From positions 1 through 64,000 of the forward strand of contig JAISUW010000012.1 in the NCBI GenBank assembly GCA_031271865.1: a stretch of 64,000 bases of DNA, read 5' to 3'. Made by a program: the position numbers and the translations under genes. Below are positions 27,944-37,541 of this stretch, in pieces; positions within the stretch are counted from its first letter, which is position 1, and every line of letters begins with the position of its first letter. This stretch comes from Oscillospiraceae bacterium. Its GTDB lineage: Bacteria; Bacillota; Clostridia; Oscillospirales; Acutalibacteraceae. The notes beneath the pieces are model-generated. The model ran no database searches, was not told where the DNA came from, and saw nothing but the letters and a program-made list of their open reading frames with translations.

Positions 27944-29445
27944 GGTGTTTCTCCTTCTTTCAGGAATATGATTTGGGTGTCCTTTGGGAGATTGTAGCGC
28001 GCACGGAAAGCCGTCTTTTCCGCTTCTCCGCGGGTGTGCTTTGCGATATAAGAGACAAAAATGGTCTGGTTCCCCGCAGCGATTTGGGCTTGGATGTCCT
28101 TCTCACGGTTCGCAGCCATCAAGAACATCCGTCCGTTCTGCGCCAAGGAAGCTATACTTATCATCGCACAAAGAAATGCCAGGAGGGGCTTGAAAAAAGG
28201 ACGCAAGGCGGATTCCGGCAGAAGTACCCTGCATTCCGCTGCCAAGCGGAACAAAGCTGCATACGTAAAAAGCAACGGTAAAAACCAGACGCGAGAGGGG
28301 ATAGGATATACGAATAGCAAAGGGGCAGCTGCCGAAACAGCACAAAAAACAGCTGCTCGGAGTGTTTGGCGGGCTTTTGGAAAGTGCCAAAGGGCATAGA
28401 ACGCAGCCGCCAACTCTGCACAAAGCAGCAGCAAGCGCAAGGTCAGTATCGTGTACTGGAGCCTTGTCCCATTGCTGTAGTCCATAGAAGAAGTGAACAT
28501 ATCACCAATTAATAGAACGTATGAAACCCGAAAAAGGAATACACATTGCAGGGCGGATAGTCCTCTCCAACCTTTCGGTTTTACACGCAGGAAGAAATAT
28601 AATAGCGAGCCGCCGACAGCAAAGCAAAAGAACCATTCGGAAAGAAACCCGAATGCAAACCCAAACTTGGGATGCAGTAAGTGATATACGATGCCGGAAA
28701 CAAACTCTGTTAGGGAACCGAATACAGAGTACTGGTGGATTCCCGTTTGCGTGCTTTGGGGAATCGCATACCAATAGACAGGATGAAGGAACATCAGGAC
28801 CGCGCCGGCGAGAGCGGTGAGAGCAAACGAAAGCAGGAGGGCATCCGGGCGGCGGTGCTTTGCAGAGGCGTATACGGCAGCCATGAGAAGCGCGATGGTA
28901 AAGCATATTGTATAGTGCTCCATGAAGAGCTGAGCCGCAAATACCAACGGCAGAAGGGCATAGGCCGCCTTTGGCAGTTCCTTCTCTTCCAAAACATGGC
29001 GGCGCACCAATACCAACACCGGCAGAAGGATTGCCAGCGGGAGGGTGTAATTGCCGAAGCAACTCAACCAATGCCAGAGGTTGTTGGTCTTAACTGCCGC
29101 GGTACACATCAGCGTGAGCAGTGTTGCGAGTTCCCACCCTACGCCGCGCAGACCTGCCAAACGCGGCAGAGACCATACGACAGCCGCCCCGGTCGTTCCG
29201 TAGCAAAGTGCTGCAACCAGGCGGCTCCGCGTCAGTGCCATGGCGGCGGCATTGCCCAACCACCGCCCATTGGTGTTTTTCAGTCCGCCGAGGTATTCCC
29301 GCAAACCGTCCGCGCTGCCCCAAAACCAGTCATCATAGGTGTCTATAATCGTGAGGAAGCCTATAACGGCAAAGAACGCAAACACGCACACAAGCAAAAC
29401 GGTTTCCCGCTTTGCCTTTAGGGAAGGCATTGCTTCTGCGCGCAT
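27940..29445 (-). CDS. DUF6056-like polytopic membrane protein
   Basis: YDDWFWGSADGLREYL...NGRWLGN and about 12 TM segments. Confidence 0.6.
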   Translation of the reverse strand: MRAEAMPSLKAKRETVLLVCVFAFFAVIGFLTIIDTYDDWFWGSADGLREYLGGLKNTNGRWLGNAAAMALTRSRLVAALCYGTTGAAVVWSLPRLAGLRGVGWELATLLTLMCTAAVKTNNLWHWLSCFGNYTLPLAILLPVLVLVRRHVLEEKELPKAAYALLPLVFAAQLFMEHYTICFTIALLMAAVYASAKHRRPDALLLSFALTALAGAVLMFLHPVYWYAIPQSTQTGIHQYSVFGSLTEFVSGIVYHLLHPKFGFAFGFLSEWFFCFAVGGSLLYFFLRVKPKGWRGLSALQCVFLFRVSYVLLIGDMFTSSMDYSNGTRLQYTILTLRLLLLCAELAAAFYALWHFPKARQTLRAAVFCAVSAAAPLLFVYPIPSRVWFLPLLFTYAALFRLAAECRVLLPESALRPFFKPLLAFLCAMISIASLAQNGRMFLMAANREKDIQAQIAAGNQTIFVSYIAKHTRGEAEKTAFRARYNLPKDTQIIFLKEGETP

Positions 29446-29451
29446 TTTCGA

Positions 29452-30189
29452 TTACCTCAGCTTTTCCGGGCGGAACTCCTCCAAGGGTTCCACCCAGTCG
29501 CCGGCGCGGAAATCACGGGGCTCTGCGGGTGCCGCCCAGCGAATGGCATTGGAGAGGATTTTCAACACATTCTCATTATGGAAAGAGGGGCAAGTCTCAT
29601 GCCCGGGATGGAAGTAGAATATTTTTCCCAAGCCGCGCCGGAACGTACAGCCGCCGCGGAACACATTGCCGCCCTGCCACCAAGTGATAAAGAGCAGTTC
29701 GTCGGGAGCCGGGATGTGGAAGACTTCGCCGTACATTTCCTCGCTCTCCAGCGGGAATGTGAGCGGTACGCCCTGCGCAATCGGATGGCCGGGATTCACG
29801 CACCAAATGCGGGCTTTCTCGCCGATTTCGCGCCATTGGAGGGTACACGCCGTACCCATCAGTCCTACGAAAGCCTTGGACATATGTGCGGAGTGCATTG
29901 GCACAAAACCCATCCCCTCCCGTACGCGTTTGCGGACCTTGGCAGCGACTTCGTCCTTGACTTTATTGTGTGCCATATGCCCCCACCACAGCAAGACATC
30001 CGTGCTGTCCAGCACATCGCCGCCCAAACCGTGGTCTTCGTCTTGGTCAAGGTAGGCCGTGCGGATTTCCAAATCCGGCGCTTGTAGGACTTTCGCCAGG
30101 TGTTCATGGATGCCTTCGGGGTAGAGCGCTTTGGCGCGTTCGTCTGTTTTTTCGTGCAGGAACTCATTCCAGATGGTGACTTTCAGCAT
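29452..30189 (-). CDS. ThuA domain-containing protein
   Basis: MLKVTIWNEFLHEK, DVLLWWGHMAHNKV, GMGFVPMHSAHMSKAF, YFHPGHETCPS. Confidence 0.88.
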   Translation of the reverse strand: MLKVTIWNEFLHEKTDERAKALYPEGIHEHLAKVLQAPDLEIRTAYLDQDEDHGLGGDVLDSTDVLLWWGHMAHNKVKDEVAAKVRKRVREGMGFVPMHSAHMSKAFVGLMGTACTLQWREIGEKARIWCVNPGHPIAQGVPLTFPLESEEMYGEVFHIPAPDELLFITWWQGGNVFRGGCTFRRGLGKIFYFHPGHETCPSFHNENVLKILSNAIRWAAPAEPRDFRAGDWVEPLEEFRPEKLR

Positions 30190-30240
30190 GGCGGTCTCCT
30201 TTTGGGGTGTTTGCTTTGTATCTCATTCGGAGTTCATATT

Positions 30241-30269
30241 ATTCTACCACAATCCGGGGGCAGTGTCAA
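30241..30269 (-). promoter_or_regulatory. Promoter TTGACA-N17-TAGAAT for the ThuA operon
   Basis: Divergent from the promoter at 30331. Confidence 0.6.
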
Positions 30270-30330
30270 GTATTTCTCTGCCGGTTCGCTGCCATCAGTC
30301 GGCAGATTCCGTCCGCCGTCGGCACAACAC

Positions 30331-30359
30331 TTGACTTTCCTCGCCTGTTTTGCTATACT
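30331..30359 (+). promoter_or_regulatory. Promoter TTGACT-N17-TATACT
   Basis: Upstream of MFS transporter at 30420. Confidence 0.6.
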
Positions 30360-30419
30360 ATAAAACAGGAAAGCAAGCAGAGGGGATCCGTACCGGTATC
30401 CCTATGAAGGAGCATACGA

Positions 30420-32048
30420 ATGGGAAACGAAAACGCAACCCCGGAACCCCAAGAGCCTACCGGCAAATGGAAAGCTTGGTATGAGAAAAAGTTCAGCGCG
30501 GCTACCCGAGCCGAAATCGCGATGGTGCGCCATCATCCCATTACGTGGCTCAAAGGGGATTACCTTGATGGCGGCATTGTACACCCGTGGGAAAAGCTGC
30601 TCTTTGGGATTAACGGCTGCCTCTCGACGGCTGTCGGCGGCTTCAATGGGCAGGATCGGCTCTTCCGCTACACATACCATGTCAATCCCAACCATATCAC
30701 CATCGCCAGTACCATTCAGAACATCTGGGATTTTATCAACGACCCCATCATTGGTTCATGGATGGACAGGCACCCGCTCCAAGACAAGAATTACCGTTGG
30801 ATCATGCGGTGGAATCATATTGTCAACACGCTGCTGAATATCTTTGTGATGCTGGATCTGGGGCTGACGCCCGTGCAGCATATTATTATCTTGGCTGCCA
30901 AAAATATGCTCTGCGATATACTGGGTACATTCTCGGGGGTTTCCTATACCAAGTATTTTGCGGGCATCACGCCTTACTCTACGGAGCGCGGCAAAATCAA
31001 TGTATGGAAATCGGTCGGGGTGCAGCTCGGGTATCCGATTGCCAACATCCCGGGGTGGATTTTCGGCTTTGCCAAAGACCGCTTGCAGGCGAGCGACTAT
31101 AAGATTTATGTCTACGGTTCCCTGATTATCCTGCCGCTGGCACTCTTTTCCGGTCTGGCCTATACCTTTGCCAAGCACCGCGTGGATTTCCGTGAAGCGG
31201 CAACGCAAACCGCCGTCCCGGTGCAAGGGGAGGAGGAAACGCCGTGGCAAGACCATAAGCTTTCCCTAAAGGAGAGTATAGGCGTTCTGAGATACAATCG
31301 CTACTTATTGCTCAATGCCGCGGCCTCTTTCTTGCAGGTCTTTACGCCGACCTCCGATGACTACCCTATCCGGCGCTTCCTCTATCCCACACGCAAGGTT
31401 TTCGGCATAGAGTTGCGGGGGGAAGGCTTCGATATGATTCGCGGACAGATTACGGGTGTCCCGATCACATTCCTTTACCCTTTCCTGCGGCAGATGACCG
31501 ATTTCTTCGGCGGTCCCAAGCGAGCACGGATTGTCAATGCCCTATGTTGGATTGTCTGCTCCTTGGGTAAGTTTGCCTTTGGCTATAAGACGGTAGCCGG
31601 TGTCATCTCCATTCTCTTCTTTGATACCATCCTGCAAACCATCAGTCCGGTCAACGGTTATGCACATGAGATTCTCAACTACGAGATGCTTGACTATGTG
31701 GAGTGGAAGACCGGTGTGCGGTCGGAAGGCATCACGGCTGCTTTCAACGGGCTGAAAGACAAGCTCGTCAATAACAACATCACCTCCTATACCCACAATC
31801 TTTTCCAAAAGTGGAGCGGTATTTATCTGGTGGATCTCACCCAAGAAAACCCCGAAATCCCGGAGCGCTATGTCAAATGGGCATGGCCGCTGTATACGCT
31901 GGCTCCCGTGGTGGATTACCTCATCACACTCATTGCCTTGCTGCTCTTCCCTTACGATGTCAAGCAAAAGGACGTTATCGAAGCGGAACTGGCAGAACGG
32001 CGGGCGCTGCAGAAACAGGCAGCACAAAGTGCCTTGGGCGTGGAATAA
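30420..32048 (+). CDS. GPH/MFS-type transporter
   Basis: 12-TM layout with NDPIIGSWMDRHPLQDKNYRW GPH-like loop. Confidence 0.75.
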   Translation: MGNENATPEPQEPTGKWKAWYEKKFSAATRAEIAMVRHHPITWLKGDYLDGGIVHPWEKLLFGINGCLSTAVGGFNGQDRLFRYTYHVNPNHITIASTIQNIWDFINDPIIGSWMDRHPLQDKNYRWIMRWNHIVNTLLNIFVMLDLGLTPVQHIIILAAKNMLCDILGTFSGVSYTKYFAGITPYSTERGKINVWKSVGVQLGYPIANIPGWIFGFAKDRLQASDYKIYVYGSLIILPLALFSGLAYTFAKHRVDFREAATQTAVPVQGEEETPWQDHKLSLKESIGVLRYNRYLLLNAAASFLQVFTPTSDDYPIRRFLYPTRKVFGIELRGEGFDMIRGQITGVPITFLYPFLRQMTDFFGGPKRARIVNALCWIVCSLGKFAFGYKTVAGVISILFFDTILQTISPVNGYAHEILNYEMLDYVEWKTGVRSEGITAAFNGLKDKLVNNNITSYTHNLFQKWSGIYLVDLTQENPEIPERYVKWAWPLYTLAPVVDYLITLIALLLFPYDVKQKDVIEAELAERRALQKQAAQSALGVE

Positions 32049-32078
32049 TGATACAGTATATGAATATGACAAAACCAA

Positions 32079-32102
32079 GAGGGCACCGCAAGCGGTGCCC
32101 TC
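32079..32102 (-). terminator. Hairpin GAGGGCACCGCAAGCGGTGCCCTC
   Basis: Perfect inverted repeat between convergent genes; T-rich tract on the minus strand. Confidence 0.75.
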
Positions 32103-32132
32103 TGCAAAAAACAAGTAGTGAGAGGGAAGTGG

Positions 32133-33536
32133 TTAGAGGATAGCCAGCACAACAAAGTTTGCGAGGAACAGCGCAGTAGCCCCCCATAGGATGGGATGCA
32201 CCTCTTTGGCTTTGCCGCGCAGGAGCTTCACGATGCAGTAGAAGAGGAACGCGCCGGCGATACCGTAGCTGATGGAGTAGCATAGTGCCATAAATATGCC
32301 GGCGAAGAATGCAGGGATGGCTTCCTCCAAGTCGCTCCATTTGATTTCGGAGAAAGCGGAGAGCATCATGATGCCGACGATAATCAGTGCGGGAGCGGTT
32401 GCCTGTGAGGGGATGATTCCGACAATCGGTGCCAAAACAATCGACAGCAGGAACATCCCTGCCGTAACCAAAGAGGTCAAACCTGTGCGGCCGCCGGCAC
32501 CGATGCCCGCGGCACTCTCCACATAGGTGGTGGTATTGGAAGTGCCAAAGACAGCACCGACGGAGGTCGCGATGCTGTCGGCAAAGAGGGCTTTGTCGAG
32601 TTTGGTCTTGAAGCCCTTGGAGGTCTGCATGGTTTCCATATCTGCATCGGAGAAGATACCGCTCTTGCGGCCTGTGCCGATAAATGTGCCGAGGGTATCA
32701 AAGGTATCGGAGAGAGAGAAAGCAAAGATGGTCAAGAGAACCAAGGGAATGCGCGACCCTTCTGCAAAGAGAGCGGGGATGCCGGTCACTATAGCTTGTC
32801 CGAAAACAGAGCCGAGGTCGCCGAAAGACTGCCCGATGCCGCCCAGCAGGGAGATGTTCTCCGGAATGGTCACAACATTGGTTGCGATGCCCAGAACCGT
32901 AGAGATGCCGATGCCGAGGAGTAAGGCTCCTTTGACTTTCAGCAGGACAAGGACAACGGTCAGGATGAGGCAAACAGCGGCAAAGAGAATCGGCCAAGAA
33001 CCGAAGTTCGCCAAGGAGGGGACGACATCCGCTGCGGGGACATCTTGGGCGGGCAGTGACGGGTCAAGGATAGGCGTATTAAAGGAAAGGAGATTGGCGT
33101 TTTTGAAGCCGATGTAGGCTACAAAGACACCGATGCCGCCGCCGATGGCGTGCTGGAGGGGAAGGGGTATTGCCTTGATGATGGATTTGCGCAGCTTTGT
33201 GACGGTGATGATGACGTTGATGACACCGCAGAGGAAGACCATCGCCAAGGCCTCCTGCCAGCGGAAGCCCAAGCCGAAGCAGACCGTGTAGGTGAAGAAA
33301 GCATTGAGCCCCATACCGGGAGCCTGCGCGTAGGGGACGTTGGCGAAGAGTGCCATCACGAGCGTACCCGCCGCGGAGGCGAAGAGGGTTGCCAAGAAGA
33401 CCGCCCCCTGCGGGATACCGGTTTGCGCAAGCATGGCGGGGTTGACGAACATGATGTACGCCATGGCAAAGAATGTGGTGAGGCCGGCCACGACCTCGGT
33501 GCGGACATTGGTGCCGTTTTCCTTGAGCTTGAACAA
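32133..33536 (-). CDS. NCS2/AzgA-family purine (adenine/guanine/hypoxanthine) permease
   Basis: GLTTFFAMAYIMFVNP, GMGLNAFFTYTVC, SDTFDTLGTFIGTG, GTSNTTTYVESAAGIGAGGRTGLT. Confidence 0.93.
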   Translation of the reverse strand: MFKLKENGTNVRTEVVAGLTTFFAMAYIMFVNPAMLAQTGIPQGAVFLATLFASAAGTLVMALFANVPYAQAPGMGLNAFFTYTVCFGLGFRWQEALAMVFLCGVINVIITVTKLRKSIIKAIPLPLQHAIGGGIGVFVAYIGFKNANLLSFNTPILDPSLPAQDVPAADVVPSLANFGSWPILFAAVCLILTVVLVLLKVKGALLLGIGISTVLGIATNVVTIPENISLLGGIGQSFGDLGSVFGQAIVTGIPALFAEGSRIPLVLLTIFAFSLSDTFDTLGTFIGTGRKSGIFSDADMETMQTSKGFKTKLDKALFADSIATSVGAVFGTSNTTTYVESAAGIGAGGRTGLTSLVTAGMFLLSIVLAPIVGIIPSQATAPALIIVGIMMLSAFSEIKWSDLEEAIPAFFAGIFMALCYSISYGIAGAFLFYCIVKLLRGKAKEVHPILWGATALFLANFVVLAIL

Positions 33537-33669
33537 GAAGACTCCCCCTTAAAATATATAGTTGGTTTGCCGCAGACATTATACCAAATCCGGTTACGCT
33601 TTGTCAAGCATTTTGTGGATTTTTTATGTACGGCAGTCCGTATCCGGAATCTGAATTTGGATTCATGGC

Positions 33670-33698
33670 TTGCATAAACTGTCGAATTGTGCTATAAT
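33670..33698 (+). promoter_or_regulatory. Promoter TTGCAT-N17-TATAAT
   Basis: Upstream of ABC transporter at 33732. Confidence 0.65.
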
Positions 33699-33731
33699 CT
33701 TTGGTAAGGCACAACCAATCGGAGGCAAACA

Positions 33732-35450
33732 ATGAAAATTCTCATCCGAATTGTAAAGATGGCACATAACTATTACATCCCGATGGTATTGACCGTGGTG
33801 TTGCTGATAGCGACTGCCGGGTTGAACCTGCTTACACCGGAAATCGTGCGGTCGCTGACTGCGAAGCTGACCGACGGCTCACTGACGGCCGACAGTTTGC
33901 TTTTCTTGACCTGCTTGCTCTTCGGAAGCTATTTGCTGCGCTGGGGGGCGCGCTTTGGTTCCTTGTATTTGGCGCATATCGCTGCCTGGAACTTCGTCGG
34001 GGAACTCATTGGCGTGGTGTACGGAAAACTGCAATCGCTCTCCGCCCGTTTTTATACCGGCAACCGCACAGGAGAGGTTATGAGCCGCGCCCTGAATGAT
34101 ACCCGCACCTTAGAGGTGCTCCTTGCGCACGCCTTACCTGATTTGCTGTCTAACATATGTGTTGTCATCGGTGTGATGGTTCTCTTATTCTTCATCCATC
34201 CGCTCTTAGCTCTCCTGACACTGATTCCCGTGCCTCTCGTTGCATTCCTGAGCCGGGTGTTTTCCAAGAAAGTCAGCCCCCTCTTCCGCCGGAACACTGA
34301 AATGCTCGGCGAACTCGGCTCCATGCTCCAAGACAATATCTCCGGCATGAAAGAAATCCAAGCCTTTGGGCGGGAAAGCACGGAGCATAGGCGCATGGCG
34401 GATTTTTCCCGTGAATTCGGATGGACGAATATACGTGCGAACTTTGCGGCCGGTCTGTTCCACCCGACGGTGGAGCTGTGTACCTCTTTGGGAACGCTGA
34501 TTGTGGTGGGGCTTGGCGGCTGGTTAGCCCTAAAAGAAGAGCTTTCTGCCGCCGACTTGGTCGGATTCTTCATGTGTCTCAGCTTGTTCTACCAACCGCT
34601 GACCACACTCGCCCGCCTTGTGGAGGACTTGAGCAATGCCTTTGCCTCCGGGCGGCGTGTGATAGAACTCCTGGACACACCGAATGACATCGTGGACAGC
34701 CCCGAGGCCGTACCGCTGCCGCCGGTGAAAGGCAGGATAGAGTTCCAAGAGGTTTCCTTTGCTTATGAGCCGACGGAGCCGGTGCTGGATTCGATCTCTT
34801 TTGCAGTAGAACCGGGGAAGATGCTTGCCCTCGTCGGGCCGACAGGTGTCGGCAAGACAACCATCGTGAACCTGATTGAGCGCTTCTATGACCCCATGGC
34901 AGGCAGAGTATTGATTGACGGCACGGACATTAAAGGTGTGACACTCGAGAGTCTCCGCGCCTCACTGTCGCTGGTCTTGCAGGATGTGTTCCTCTTCAAC
35001 GGCACCGTGGCCGAGAACATCGCCTACGGTTTGAAAGACAGCACCATCGCTGACATAGAGGCCGCCGCCTGTGTTGCCCGTGCCGACGCGTTTATACGCG
35101 AACTGCCGGAAGGCTACAATACGCAAATCGGCGAGCGTGGAACACGCCTCTCCGGCGGGCAGAAACAGCGCTTGGCCATTGCCCGTGCCGTGTTGCGCAA
35201 TACGCCTATCTTGCTTTTGGATGAAGCAACCTCCGCCGTTGACAATGAGACAGAGGCTTCCATCCAGCAAGCCATAGAAAACCTCTCCGGCGAAAAGACC
35301 GTGATCGTCATTGCGCACCGCCTGAGTACCATCCGCCGCGCCGACTGCATTCTCGTCATTGAAGACGGCCGAATCGCCGAGAGCGGTACGCATTCCGAAC
35401 TTATTGCTTTGGGCGGGGCTTATGCACGGATGGTGGAAGCGGCTTCTTGA
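33732..35450 (+). CDS. ABC transporter, fused permease/ATP-binding protein
   Basis: Six TM segments, GPTGVGKTT Walker A, LSGGQKQR signature, LLLDEATS Walker B. Confidence 0.95.
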   Translation: MKILIRIVKMAHNYYIPMVLTVVLLIATAGLNLLTPEIVRSLTAKLTDGSLTADSLLFLTCLLFGSYLLRWGARFGSLYLAHIAAWNFVGELIGVVYGKLQSLSARFYTGNRTGEVMSRALNDTRTLEVLLAHALPDLLSNICVVIGVMVLLFFIHPLLALLTLIPVPLVAFLSRVFSKKVSPLFRRNTEMLGELGSMLQDNISGMKEIQAFGRESTEHRRMADFSREFGWTNIRANFAAGLFHPTVELCTSLGTLIVVGLGGWLALKEELSAADLVGFFMCLSLFYQPLTTLARLVEDLSNAFASGRRVIELLDTPNDIVDSPEAVPLPPVKGRIEFQEVSFAYEPTEPVLDSISFAVEPGKMLALVGPTGVGKTTIVNLIERFYDPMAGRVLIDGTDIKGVTLESLRASLSLVLQDVFLFNGTVAENIAYGLKDSTIADIEAAACVARADAFIRELPEGYNTQIGERGTRLSGGQKQRLAIARAVLRNTPILLLDEATSAVDNETEASIQQAIENLSGEKTVIVIAHRLSTIRRADCILVIEDGRIAESGTHSELIALGGAYARMVEAAS

Positions 35451-35501
35451 GACAGAATATATAACCGCTATACCCAAAACCAAAATAAAGAAAAGCAAAA
35501 A

Positions 35502-35522
35502 GCGCGGGATTCACTCCCGCGC
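35502..35522 (-). terminator. Rho-independent terminator
   Basis: Minus strand GCGCGGGAGTGAATCCCGCGC followed by TTTTTGCTTTTC. Confidence 0.85.
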
Positions 35523-35541
35523 CTATTGTCCCTGCGATTGC

Positions 35542-35907
35542 TTACGCCTCTGCAATCTCCCCGTCCGCATTCTTACGAACACTCTCTACGCCGTTGAGCG
35601 CGGAGGCTTTCTGTTTGTAACCTTCGCTGGCGAGGATAGGTTCACCGTTTTTCGCGGTCAAGCGGAAACGGTATTCGCCGGCCTTGTCGATATAGACTTG
35701 GAACTTCGGGTTCTTTGCTTCGCCCGGCGGGTCAAGGGTCTGGTCCTCAAGGTTGGCCTCGGGAGCATTCTTTGCCACGGAAGCAATGCCGTTGCGCGCC
35801 GCAGCCTCGGTGGTGTATACCTCGCTTGTGCCGATGACCTGCCCATTGGTAGCCAGAAGGTTGAATTTCCAGCCGGTTTTGACTTCCTTGAGTGCATATT
35901 TGCCCAT
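35542..35907 (-). CDS. YegP/DUF1508 family protein (two repeats)
   Basis: GWKFNLLATNGQVIGTSEVYTTEAAARNGIASV and GEYRFRLTAKNGEPILASEGYKQKASALNGVESV. Confidence 0.9.
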   Translation of the reverse strand: MGKYALKEVKTGWKFNLLATNGQVIGTSEVYTTEAAARNGIASVAKNAPEANLEDQTLDPPGEAKNPKFQVYIDKAGEYRFRLTAKNGEPILASEGYKQKASALNGVESVRKNADGEIAEA

Positions 35908-36147
35908 TGCAGAACCGCCTTTCCATAATTTGTGATATTTTGTTGCAGGAAGCAGGTGTTTTGCAAAGAAAAAGCGTCTGCCCTGCAACAGTAATACAAT
36001 TGTAGCAGATTGCGTGTCGAATGTCAAGAGAAATTGTCGAAAAATGCGACAAAAACACTCTTGGATTCTGCCGGTTCAGAATTTTGGCACTATCTTTGGA
36101 AAAAGGTTTGGCTTTTGGGAAATTCTGCAGCATCGCCTCCCAAGAAT

Positions 36148-36633
36148 TCAGGTGTGGTCTTTTTGCTCCCCCCGCAGCATATCCAATCCGTGCCCCAACG
36201 CCGGCAGCACGGCTTCTAAGTTTTCCTTGACCGCTTTCGGGCTGCCCGGAAGATTGATGATTAAGCACTTGCCTCGGATGCCCGCTACGGCGCGGGAGAG
36301 CATTGCTCTATCTGTTACCTGCATGGAAGCTGCCCGCATCGCCTCGGGGATGCCCGGGCACACTTTGTCTACTACCGACAATGTCGCTTCGGGCGTGACG
36401 TCCCGGGGGGCAAATCCCGTGCCGCCGGTGGTGAGCAGCATTGCTGCATCTTGGGTGTCCGCCAACTCGCGGAGCTTTGCGGCAATGAGGACTTGCTCAT
36501 CCGGGACGATGGAGAGTGAGAGGACGTTGTACCCTGCTTCGCGAAGCATCTCCATGATGAGCGGACCGGACAAATCTTCCCGCTGTCCGGTATAGCCTTT
36601 GTCGCTGACGGTCAGAACAGCTGCGTTATACAC
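36148..36633 (-). CDS. MogA/MoaB family molybdopterin adenylyltransferase
   Basis: LTVSDKGYTGQREDLSGPLI, LLTTGGTGFAPRDVTPEAT, INLPGSPKAV. Confidence 0.9.
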   Translation of the reverse strand: MYNAAVLTVSDKGYTGQREDLSGPLIMEMLREAGYNVLSLSIVPDEQVLIAAKLRELADTQDAAMLLTTGGTGFAPRDVTPEATLSVVDKVCPGIPEAMRAASMQVTDRAMLSRAVAGIRGKCLIINLPGSPKAVKENLEAVLPALGHGLDMLRGEQKDHT

Positions 36634-37069
36634 AATCTACCTCCTGTATTGTGATTGGACTCCCGGGACGAAGGACACCGCCGCGCAGGACGCGGGCGAA
36701 AACGCCCTCCCGCGGCATCACGCAGTCGCCGGTCAGGCGGCGTATCTCACAAGCGGTGTGGCACTCCTTACCGATTTGCGTAATCTCCAGAAGCACATCT
36801 TCTATCACCAATCGCGTACCGATTGGAAGTGTATGGAGCGTCATACCTTTGGTAAGGATGTTCTCCGCGAAAGCACCCGGGGCGATGTGCGAAAATTGCG
36901 CTTTCAACGGCAGCGTACTCTCCTCCGCCAACAACGAAACCTGCCGATGCCATTCGCCGGCGTGCGCATCGCCTATAATACCGAAGTCTGCTTGAAGAGT
37001 TATTGCCGGCTGCGGCCGTTTCACGGTTCCTTTTTTCTCGGAGGTGCATACCGCAACAATTTCAGCCAT
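36626..37069 (-). CDS. MOSC domain-containing protein
   Basis: GIIGDAHAGEWHRQVSLLAEES, GAFAENILTKGM, GTRLVIEDVLLEITQIGKECH. Confidence 0.9.
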   Translation of the reverse strand: MAEIVAVCTSEKKGTVKRPQPAITLQADFGIIGDAHAGEWHRQVSLLAEESTLPLKAQFSHIAPGAFAENILTKGMTLHTLPIGTRLVIEDVLLEITQIGKECHTACEIRRLTGDCVMPREGVFARVLRGGVLRPGSPITIQEVDCV

Positions 37070-37541
37070 AGGTGTAATCTGCCTTTCCCCCGGTCTTACT
37101 TAGGAGTCGGATGTCTGTGATAACTATGTCCTTTTGGAGGGCTTTGCACATATCGTAGAGAGTCAGGGCGGCGGCGGTGACGGCACTGAGTGCTTCCATT
37201 TCTACTCCGGTTTCGCCTTTGCAATGTATGCAGGATTCTATAGTGACGGTGTGCGCGGTATCGTCCAGAGTGAACGAGAGGTCTGCACCTGTCAGGGCGA
37301 TGGGATGGCAGAGCGGAATGAGTTGTGCCGTGTTTTTTGCGGCAAGGATGCCCGCAACCTGCGCGACAGGCAGGGCATCACCCTTTTTCAGTTTCCCTGC
37401 TTTCAGCACTTCAAAACATTCGGCATTGAGCTGTACGACTGCGGTTGCTTTCGCCGCGCGTTGCGTAGCCGCTTTTTCCGTGACATTCACCATTTGCGGG
37501 AGCCCAGATGCGTTCAGATGCGCGAATGCTGCCATACTCAA
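37062..37541 (-). CDS. moaC: Cyclic pyranopterin monophosphate synthase MoaC
   Basis: MVNVTEKAATQRAA, LIPLCHPI, GVEMEALSAVTAAALTLYDMCKA. Confidence 0.96.
   Translation of the reverse strand: MSMAAFAHLNASGLPQMVNVTEKAATQRAAKATAVVQLNAECFEVLKAGKLKKGDALPVAQVAGILAAKNTAQLIPLCHPIALTGADLSFTLDDTAHTVTIESCIHCKGETGVEMEALSAVTAAALTLYDMCKALQKDIVITDIRLLSKTGGKADYTYG

Noticed and set aside
33537-33600. Possible purine riboswitch upstream of the purine permease
   Set aside because: The inferred promoter leaves only about a 35-nt leader, too short for a guanine/adenine aptamer.
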